Translations under genes and position numbers: made by a program | NCBI GenBank assembly: GCA_014879345.1 | Contig: JACSSI010000321.1 | Span: forward strand, 1 to 6,176 | DNA length: 6,176 nt | Reading direction: 5' to 3' | Source of the DNA: Anaerolineae bacterium | GTDB lineage: Bacteria; Chloroflexota; Anaerolineae; Promineifilales; Promineifilaceae | The notes under the pieces: model-generated | Told to the model about the DNA's origin: nothing | Seen by the model: the letters and a program-made list of their open reading frames with translations, nothing else | The model's database searches: none | Part shown: one piece after another, positions 1-4,490 of the stretch | How positions within the stretch are numbered: position 1 is the stretch's first letter | Layout of the letters: every line of letters starts with the position of its first letter

Positions 1-681
1 GTTTTATATAAGAAAAAATATATACAACATAATCGTCAATTGTCACAAGTGGTGCTGCCAGCCACATACATTTTCTTTTTTGTAAGCTATGTGGCTTTTC
101 TTATTTTTTCACAATTATTTATTGAAATAAGACTTACCTGGGATTTTCGGATATTGCTGCCTGCATTTTTGGCACTTGCATTTATCTTCATTTCATTAGT
201 CTGGTCTTTGGTTGAAGTAACCCATAAAAAGATAATTTGGCTAGGTTTCCTTTTCATTGCCCTGGTTTCTATTAGCATGAACAGTATCGTTGCTTATCCT
301 AATGTCACTGATTTACATAACAACGGACGAGGCTATACTGCGCGTGCTTGGCAAACCTCAGAAACGATTCCCGCTTTATTATCTAACCACACCAATCAAA
401 AAATCTACTCAAACGGACCAGATGTTATTTATTTCATGACAAGCAAAGAAGCTGTTATGATTCCTCGTGACTTAATTTCTGGCACAAAGCAAAAAAATCA
501 AGCGTATAAAGAGCAGTTGCGGCAAATGTGTACAGAGATTGACGAAGGGTACGCCTTTTTAGTGCATCTGGACAATGTTGATCGAGACTATCTCCCTTCT
601 CCAGAAGAGATAATAGCAACCTGTAGCTTACTCGCCCCCAAACAATTTGACGACGGCATCATTTTGGGATTTTCAGAGTGA
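1..681 (+). CDS. C-terminal part of a polytopic membrane protein, possibly a GT-C (family 39-like) glycosyltransferase; 5' end outside window
   Basis: The frame is open from base 1, so the TTG at 40 is not taken as a start and the gene begins left of the window. About 226 residues are visible. Three hydrophobic segments appear at roughly residues 17-42, 48-75 and 77-100, followed by a soluble tail of about 120 residues ending at TGA 679-681. The segment around RILLPAF and the tail with GRGYTARAW, IYSNGPDVIYF and a nearby IPR resemble the C-terminal ends of lipid-linked-sugar glycosyltransferases of the GT-C fold, as I recall them. The catalytic N-terminal loop is not visible, so the assignment is tentative. 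Base composition is odd for the window: hand counts of two 60-base lines give 27% and 40% G+C, against 77% for a line inside cmk. It also lacks the AACGGCCGTT palindrome found in all the other genes. Acquisition by transfer is plausible. It could instead be another polytopic surface-polysaccharide protein. Confidence 0.55.
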   Translation, partial: VLYKKKYIQHNRQLSQVVLPATYIFFFVSYVAFLIFSQLFIEIRLTWDFRILLPAFLALAFIFISLVWSLVEVTHKKIIWLGFLFIALVSISMNSIVAYPNVTDLHNNGRGYTARAWQTSETIPALLSNHTNQKIYSNGPDVIYFMTSKEAVMIPRDLISGTKQKNQAYKEQLRQMCTEIDEGYAFLVHLDNVDRDYLPSPEEIIATCSLLAPKQFDDGIILGFSE

Positions 682-690
682 TGTCAATGA

Positions 691-709
691 TGTTGAAAAT
701 TATTCAACA
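691..709. other. Small inverted repeat between the membrane protein gene and cmk
   Basis: Perfect 7-base arms TGTTGAA and TTCAACA flank a 5-base AT loop, 10 bases after the upstream stop codon. No T-run follows on the plus strand (the next bases are GTGAAAAAACTG), so it is not a standard intrinsic terminator. It could be a weak hairpin or a small operator. I see no convincing -10/-35 pair for cmk in the 64-base gap. Confidence 0.3.
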
Positions 710-745
710 GTGAAAAAACTGATTGACTAAGGACTACCAGACAAA

Positions 746-1435
746 ATGACTACAACCACCATCGCCATGGACGGCCCCGCAGCTTCCGGCAAATCAACCG
801 TAGGTCGCCTTTTAGCCGAAAAACTAGACTACGTCATGCTCGACACCGGTTTCATGTATCGCGCAGTTACCTTAGCCGCCTTGAATGCCGGGCTTGATTT
901 AGCAGACGAAACGGCCGTTACCCACCTAGCCACCTCCCTCACCCTCGACGTACAATCAGCAGCCGGTCACGAAGACGGCCGGCACTACACCGCCCTGCTC
1001 AACGGCCAAGACGTCACCTGGGATTTACGCACACCAGAAGTAGACGCCAACGTCAGCCTCGTTGCCAGCTACGTCGGCGTGCGCCAGGAAATGGTCAAAC
1101 GACAGCGCGAATTTGGCCTACGCGGCAACATCGTCATGGTTGGCCGTGACATCGGCACCGTCGTCATGCCCGACGCGCCGCTCAAACTCTACATCACCGC
1201 CTCCGCCGAAGAACGCGCCCGCCGCCGCTGGCGCGACCGCCAAGCCCAAGGCCATCCCGACAGTTTCGAGACCATCCTCGCCGACGTCAAACGGCGCGAC
1301 GACTACGACAGCCACCGCCAACACTCTCCCCTCAAACCCGCCCCCGACGCCATCATCATCGACACCACCGGCCAATCTGTTGAGGAAGTTGTTGATAATA
1401 TTATCGAAAAATTACCAGTAAACAGTGTACGGTAA
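746..1435 (+). CDS. cmk: Cytidylate kinase (CMP/dCMP kinase)
   Basis: This cytoplasmic enzyme phosphorylates CMP and dCMP with ATP in pyrimidine nucleotide synthesis and salvage. At 229 residues it has the usual bacterial length. A Walker A loop GPAASGKS lies at residues 10-17 and is followed by the DTGFMYRA substrate-binding motif at 33-40. The CMP-binding region around RTPEVDANVS and VGVR is at about 95-113, GRDIGTVV at 133-140, an arginine-rich LID stretch at 157-165, and RRDDYDSHR at 183-191. All are family features in the expected order. The ATG at 746 is preceded by AAGGA at 729-733, a rather distant ribosome site, and places the P-loop at the normal distance from the N-terminus. The last codons (PVNSVR, stop) are written in the 14-bp repeat that fills the downstream gap, so the repeat has probably replaced the native C-terminal tail. 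The next gene, co-directional, starts 74 bases later. Confidence 0.96.
   Translation: MTTTTIAMDGPAASGKSTVGRLLAEKLDYVMLDTGFMYRAVTLAALNAGLDLADETAVTHLATSLTLDVQSAAGHEDGRHYTALLNGQDVTWDLRTPEVDANVSLVASYVGVRQEMVKRQREFGLRGNIVMVGRDIGTVVMPDAPLKLYITASAEERARRRWRDRQAQGHPDSFETILADVKRRDDYDSHRQHSPLKPAPDAIIIDTTGQSVEEVVDNIIEKLPVNSVR
910..919. repeat. AACGGCCGTT palindrome, copy 1 (in cmk)
   Basis: Perfect 10-base palindrome read in the ACG-GCC-GTT frame as Thr56-Ala57-Val58 of cytidylate kinase. It lies in a poorly conserved stretch between the substrate motif and the CMP-binding insert. Confidence 0.85.
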
Positions 1436-1510
1436 ACAGTGTCCAGTCACGCGCACTGTTCACTGAAAACTGTTCACTGAAAACTGTTTACTGAAAACTG
1501 TTTACTAAAA
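1416..1510. repeat. 14-bp-period repeat array with inverted halves between cmk and the DUF512 gene
   Basis: The right half has units ACTGTTCACTGAAA at 1455-1468 and 1469-1482, ACTGTTTACTGAAA at 1483-1496, and a degraded fourth at 1497-1510 that ends on the A of the next gene's ATG. The left half carries the reverse complement twice with the same 14-base period: GTAAACAGTGTACG at 1418-1431 and GTAAACAGTGTCCA at 1432-1445. The halves are separated by a short GC-rich centre at about 1446-1454. The arms CAGTAAACAGT (1416-1426) and ACTGTTTACTG (1483-1493) are exact complements, so the RNA or a single strand could fold into alternative hairpins. The array overlaps the 3' end of cmk and abuts the next start codon. 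Confidence 0.9.
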
Positions 1511-2955
1511 TGCCTCTATTCCAAGAACTAGACCCCTCCACCTTCCACGGTGGTCAAATCACCGGCATCGAACCGGGCAGCGTCGCCGACGACATCGGCT
1601 TGCAGCCCGGTGATGAACTGCTTGCCATCAACGACAACCAGGTCGAAGACATCATCGACGTGCAGTTCTACGGCGCTGACGAAGAGCTGGAACTGCTCAT
1701 CCGGCGCGGCGAAGAACTTCTGCTATACGAAGCTGAACGCGACTATAACCAAACCCTCGGCCTGGAATTTGAACATCCCACTTTCGATATCGACATTCGC
1801 CGCTGCAACAATTTGTGCGAATTTTGCTTCGTACTGCAAATGGCGCCCAAATTCCGGCGTACCCTTTACATCAAAGACGACGACTACCGCTACTCCTTCC
1901 TCTTCGGCCACTTCGTTACCCTCACCAACCTGAGCGAACATGACTGGTGGCGCATCGAAACCATGCGTCTCTCGCCGCTCTACGTCTCCGTGCATGTCAC
2001 TGACTGGGAAATGCGTAAAAAGTTCCTGCGTAACCCCAATGCCCCCGACATCCTGCCCCAGCTTCAGCGCCTCGCCGCCCACGACATCGAAGTGCATACA
2101 CAGCTTGTCATCGTGGCGCAGTTTAACGACGGCGTCTGGATGGAACGCTCCATCCGTGAACTGGCCGACCTCTGGCCGACGGTGCAGTCTATCAGCATCG
2201 TGCCTGCCGGATTGACGCGCCATCACAAATATTCCATGCGCGTGCATACGCAAGAGGAAGCGGCGGCTACTCTGGCTTACGTTGAAGCGCTCCAGCCGGA
2301 ATTCCGGAAGAAATTCGGCATCAACTTTGCCTATCCTACCGATGAATGGTATCTGGTTGCCGGGCGTGACGTGCCGCCGCTGGAAGCATATGACGGGCAG
2401 GAACTTCAGGAAAATGGTCTGGGACAGGTGCGCGGCTTTTTGGATGAATGGGAAGGGGTGAAGGAAGAAATTGTTAATGGTCAATGGTCAATGGTCAATG
2501 GTCAACGGGTGACGTTGGTGACTGCTACGCTCTTTGCCCCGGTTTTGGCGGAAAAGGCGGCTGAGTTTGCGGCGTTGACGGGGGTGACTGCAATTGTACT
2601 GCCAGTCGTTAATAAACGGCTGGGCGAGACAATTACGGTGGCGGGTTTGTTGATGGGATTAGATGTGCTAGAAGCATTGCAAACGGCCGTTTCCACCACA
2701 GATATTTTTATCCTTCCCCGTGTTATGTTCGACCATCCAGACACCATCACCCTGGACGACATTGCGCCCCAAGACATCGCCAACCGCCTGCAAAAACCGA
2801 TTGCCCTGGCGGACACACTCGGCGACGTGTGGGACGCCCTCACTGGGCAATCACAGGTGATGTACACGCCGGAAATTGATGCAGAACGGCCGTCTTCCAT
2901 CTCCCTGCGCCTGCTCAACGACAACGACCTCAGCAGCAGCACCCACGACAGTTAA
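1510..2955 (+). CDS. DUF512 family protein: PDZ domain, radical-SAM-like FeS domain, DUF512 domain
   Basis: The 481-residue length is typical of the family. A PDZ-like domain spans residues 13-75 (GGQITGIEPGSVADDIG, then GDELLAIND). A radical-SAM-like region follows, with Cys99, Cys103 and Cys106 in CxxxCxxC spacing, and then the family signatures IKDDDYRYSF (121-130) and FVTLTNL (135-141). The C-terminal DUF512 part spans about 250-450, including TLFAPV, VVNKRLGETITVAGLL at 366-381, and FILPRVMFD. The reaction is unknown; the cysteines suggest an iron-sulfur cluster. The ATG at 1510 follows the repeat array directly and has no Shine-Dalgarno sequence, so translation may rely on coupling to cmk or on an atypical start. 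Family members often sit near translation and nucleotide housekeeping genes, which fits the cmk neighbour. A 7-bp tandem repeat is inserted in frame at residues 323-332, between the two main domains. The gene ends 40 bases from a convergent gene. Confidence 0.9.
   Translation: MPLFQELDPSTFHGGQITGIEPGSVADDIGLQPGDELLAINDNQVEDIIDVQFYGADEELELLIRRGEELLLYEAERDYNQTLGLEFEHPTFDIDIRRCNNLCEFCFVLQMAPKFRRTLYIKDDDYRYSFLFGHFVTLTNLSEHDWWRIETMRLSPLYVSVHVTDWEMRKKFLRNPNAPDILPQLQRLAAHDIEVHTQLVIVAQFNDGVWMERSIRELADLWPTVQSISIVPAGLTRHHKYSMRVHTQEEAAATLAYVEALQPEFRKKFGINFAYPTDEWYLVAGRDVPPLEAYDGQELQENGLGQVRGFLDEWEGVKEEIVNGQWSMVNGQRVTLVTATLFAPVLAEKAAEFAALTGVTAIVLPVVNKRLGETITVAGLLMGLDVLEALQTAVSTTDIFILPRVMFDHPDTITLDDIAPQDIANRLQKPIALADTLGDVWDALTGQSQVMYTPEIDAERPSSISLRLLNDNDLSSSTHDS
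2476..2503. repeat. Heptanucleotide tandem repeat AATGGTC x4 inside the DUF512 gene
   Basis: Four perfect consecutive AATGGTC units are followed by a degenerate fifth (AACGGGT). Seven is not a multiple of three, so the array is read through all three frames and encodes the seven-residue period NGQWSMV, then NGQ. On this strand no frame of the repeat contains a stop, whereas the opposite strand contains TGA. It falls in the linker between the radical-SAM-like and DUF512 domains. Confidence 0.92.
2682..2691. repeat. AACGGCCGTT palindrome, copy 2 (in the DUF512 gene)
   Basis: Read as Thr392-Ala393-Val394, just after the conserved VAGLL region. A one-mismatch relative, AACGGCCGTC, lies in the same gene at 2885-2894 in a different frame (Glu-Arg-Pro-Ser). 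Confidence 0.85.
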
Positions 2956-2995
2956 AAAACGTTCAAAACAGTACGAACATAAACTTAATTCAGCC

Positions 2996-3484
2996 TCAAA
3001 TTATTGGCCGCTGCCGTCTGAATAACAAATTAGGCGCGATGATGCCGAAGGCCAACCCCGCCAAAATCAACCCGGTGCGAATGGCGTAAACGGCCGTTTG
3101 CAGCAAAACTTCCGCCCCTTCAACCGCTGACAAATCTGCCAACCCTGTCATTTCAAAAATACCCAGCATCGTGCGGTAGGCAAACACGCCCGGCACCATC
3201 GGAATCACACCAGGAACGACAAACACCAATCTGGGAATGTGGTAATGACGTGCCAATAACTCACCCAAAAAGCCAACGGCCGTTGCCGCCAGTAACGTCG
3301 CTGCCTCAATCGGCATCCCAAACAGGGCAATCAAAGCAGCGCGCAAGCCATGTCCGACCGCTCCGGCGAGGGCACAGGCTGGCAGTGTATACGGAGGCAC
3401 ATTAAACAAAATCGCAAACCCCACCGCCGCAATCGCCGACCAAAACGAGTCTCGCAGCACAAAGAACAACACCTCACCGTTCAT
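2996..3484 (-). CDS. Threonine/serine exporter family, small subunit (ThrE_2/DUF3815, YjjB-like)
   Basis: The 162-residue, almost wholly hydrophobic inner-membrane protein has about four or five membrane segments. The signature VVPGVIPMVPGVFAYRTM at 89-106 is characteristic of the C-terminal half of ThrE-type exporters, which in many bacteria is a separate protein (YjjB in E. coli). The start chosen is the ATG at 3484-3482, which overlaps the TGA of the upstream gene as ATGA, with GGGGG seven bases upstream as a possible ribosome site. The frame stays open to an ATG at 3535, but that would add 17 hydrophilic residues inside the upstream coding region. The partner at 3481-4287 supplies the N-terminal half, so the two probably form one exporter. 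The substrate cannot be read from sequence: ThrE exports Thr/Ser, while YjjPB is linked to succinate export. The stop lies 40 bases from the convergent DUF512 gene. Confidence 0.88.
   Translation of the reverse strand: MNGEVLFFVLRDSFWSAIAAVGFAILFNVPPYTLPACALAGAVGHGLRAALIALFGMPIEAATLLAATAVGFLGELLARHYHIPRLVFVVPGVIPMVPGVFAYRTMLGIFEMTGLADLSAVEGAEVLLQTAVYAIRTGLILAGLAFGIIAPNLLFRRQRPII
3089..3098. repeat. AACGGCCGTT palindrome, copy 3 (in the ThrE_2-like gene)
   Basis: Read on the minus strand as Thr130-Ala131-Val132, at the start of the last hydrophobic segment. Confidence 0.85.
3275..3284. repeat. AACGGCCGTT palindrome, copy 4 (in the ThrE_2-like gene)
   Basis: Read on the minus strand as Thr68-Ala69-Val70 within a membrane segment. 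It is the second copy in a gene of under 500 bases. Confidence 0.85.
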
Positions 3485-4287
3485 ATGCTCACCCCCGTCA
3501 GCAAAATCGCAATCATCAAGCCAAGCGCGATACACATGGAAATGATCAAACCCAACACACCGCGTGTAATGCCGTTGCTCATATAGCCACGCAAAAAGTC
3601 GTGGGTGGCATTGATGAGAGGTACCCCTGGCACGAGCAGCAATACAGAGGCTGTCATGGCCGCTTCCGGCGCTGTGCTAAAACGGGTCAGAGCCGAGGTG
3701 CTGGCGATGAGACCGGCAACCAGCGCACAAACAGTCGTGATAATAAACGGGTTAAACTGGCGCTTATGCATCTCCTGCCGCACAAACATAGACACACCGG
3801 CAGCCACTGTCGTAATCAGTAAAATGCGCCAATCACCGCCAAATAGCTGGCTAAAAGCGCCACAAGCCAAACCAACCATGCCCACAATCACCCAGCGATT
3901 GTAGTTACCGGATGTGGTGCTAATCTCCTGGAGTTTTTGGCGGGCTTCGTAGCGGTCAACTTCACCCCGTTCAACCTCACGGCTGAGGCTGTTGATGGCG
4001 GTCATACGCGCCATGTTCACCCCCAGCCCAACGACCCGCCGTGTTTTGGTGCGGAATTCGCCCCCGCTGGAGGCTGTTATCGTCAGCGATTCAGTACGGA
4101 CGATGATGTCGAGCCAATCACAGCCGAGGCCAGTGCCAAAACGATGAACACTCTCTTCCACACGAAAGCTGTTCGCGCCATATTGCAGCAGCATCTGCCC
4201 CGCCCACAGGCAGAGGTCGATGATGTCGGTTAATTCTTCGTGGGATAACGGCCGTTTCCCGTTCCCATCTTCAAGTTCTTCAGTCAT
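3481..4287 (-). CDS. Threonine/serine exporter family, large subunit (ThrE_1/DUF1212, YjjP-like)
   Basis: The 268-residue protein has a cytoplasmic N-terminal domain (about 1-130) carrying the family motif GANSFRVEES at 37-46 and a helical stretch before the membrane part. Five hydrophobic segments follow at about 132-150, 153-170, 178-200, 208-226 and 243-264. The fourth carries LLVPGVPLIN, the ThrE_1 signature, followed by GITRG. An upstream in-frame ATG at 4383 would add 32 residues, but the promoter -10 box lies within those codons and that ATG has a purine-rich stretch touching it with no spacer. The ATG at 4287, with GGA seven bases upstream, is therefore preferred. Its stop overlaps the next gene's start (ATGA), indicating translational coupling and probably a two-subunit exporter. 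Transcription likely starts near 4365. The substrate is probably an amino acid or small carboxylate. Confidence 0.88.
   Translation of the reverse strand: MTEELEDGNGKRPLSHEELTDIIDLCLWAGQMLLQYGANSFRVEESVHRFGTGLGCDWLDIIVRTESLTITASSGGEFRTKTRRVVGLGVNMARMTAINSLSREVERGEVDRYEARQKLQEISTTSGNYNRWVIVGMVGLACGAFSQLFGGDWRILLITTVAAGVSMFVRQEMHKRQFNPFIITTVCALVAGLIASTSALTRFSTAPEAAMTASVLLLVPGVPLINATHDFLRGYMSNGITRGVLGLIISMCIALGLMIAILLTGVSI
4247..4256. repeat. AACGGCCGTT palindrome, copy 5 (in the ThrE_1-like gene)
   Basis: The only perfect copy not read as Thr-Ala-Val. Here the frame is AA-CGG-CCG-TT, giving Lys11-Arg12-Pro13-Leu14 in the variable N-terminal tail. Confidence 0.85.
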
Positions 4288-4296
4288 AGTTTTATC

Positions 4297-4368
4297 CAGT
4301 TGTTTCAAATTTCTCGTAGAGGCAGACCCATGTGGGTACGCTCCTAACATTATGTTGCAAAACAACCG
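4297..4368 (-). promoter_or_regulatory. Possible leader hairpin upstream of the ThrE_1-like gene
   Basis: On the minus strand, CGGTTGTTTT (4368-4359), near the predicted transcript start, can pair with GAAACAACTG (4306-4297) over ten consecutive positions, two of them G-U. The downstream arm ends at the weak GGA ribosome site (4297-4295) of the exporter gene and overlaps the stop codon of the small upstream ORF. A ribosome finishing that ORF would open the hairpin. The pairing is AT-rich and was found by eye only. Confidence 0.25.
4305..4331 (-). CDS. Possible 8-residue leader peptide upstream of the ThrE_1-like gene
   Basis: ATG at 4331-4329 opens a nine-codon frame, MGLPLREI then TGA. A perfect AGGAG (4345-4341) lies nine bases upstream, a better ribosome site than that of the main gene. 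It falls within the predicted transcript leader. It has no Thr or Ser codons, so classic attenuation by Thr/Ser supply is not indicated. A chance ORF this short is quite possible. Confidence 0.3.
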   Translation of the reverse strand: MGLPLREI

Positions 4369-4371
4369 AAA

Positions 4372-4399
4372 AGTATATGCCATCTCCTTTCCATGACAA
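4372..4399 (-). promoter_or_regulatory. Sigma-70-type promoter for the exporter operon
   Basis: On the minus strand, TTGTCA (4399-4394, 5 of 6 match to TTGACA) and TATACT (4377-4372, 5 of 6 match to TATAAT) are separated by 16 bases. Transcription would start near 4365, leaving a leader of about 78 bases before the ATG at 4287. The box lies inside the first codons of the longer reading frame from 4383, which argues against that start. Confidence 0.65.
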
Positions 4400-4464
4400 T
4401 CGTAAAACCTGCCAATTAATTCACGCCCCTTTCGTATTCATTTCTATTGGCGGCTTCACATCTC

Positions 4465-4490
4465 TGCCTGAAAAGTGCTCTTTTCAGGCA
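4465..4490 (-). terminator. Perfect hairpin over the uvrB stop codon, terminator-like but without U-run
   Basis: Arms TGCCTGAAAAG (4465-4475) and CTTTTCAGGCA (4480-4490) are exact complements around a 4-base loop. On the uvrB strand the stop codon TGA (4486-4484) lies inside the first arm. The downstream bases are GAGATGTGAAG rather than a T-run, so Rho-independent termination is uncertain. The hairpin could instead protect the 3' end of the mRNA from exonucleases. Confidence 0.5.

Noticed and set aside
691..745. Sigma-70 promoter for cmk using TTGAAA at 693-698
   Set aside because: No acceptable -10 hexamer occurs 15-19 bases downstream.
1723..2484. 253-codon open frame on the minus strand opposite the DUF512 gene
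   Set aside because: The plus-strand frame carries all family motifs across this stretch; the antisense product has low-complexity His/Val/Asp-rich composition and no domain.
2470..2515. DUF512 gene split or frameshifted at the heptamer repeat
   Set aside because: The frame is continuous and both domains are recognisable on either side; total length matches the family.
2956..2995. Bidirectional terminator between the convergent DUF512 and exporter genes
   Set aside because: Only a 4-base GTTC/GAAC pairing with a long loop is visible and there is no T-run in either direction.
4288..4383. Longer start for the ThrE_1-like gene at ATG 4383
   Set aside because: The promoter -10 box falls inside its first codons, its purine-rich stretch touches the ATG without a spacer, and the extra 32 residues do not look like the family N-terminus.
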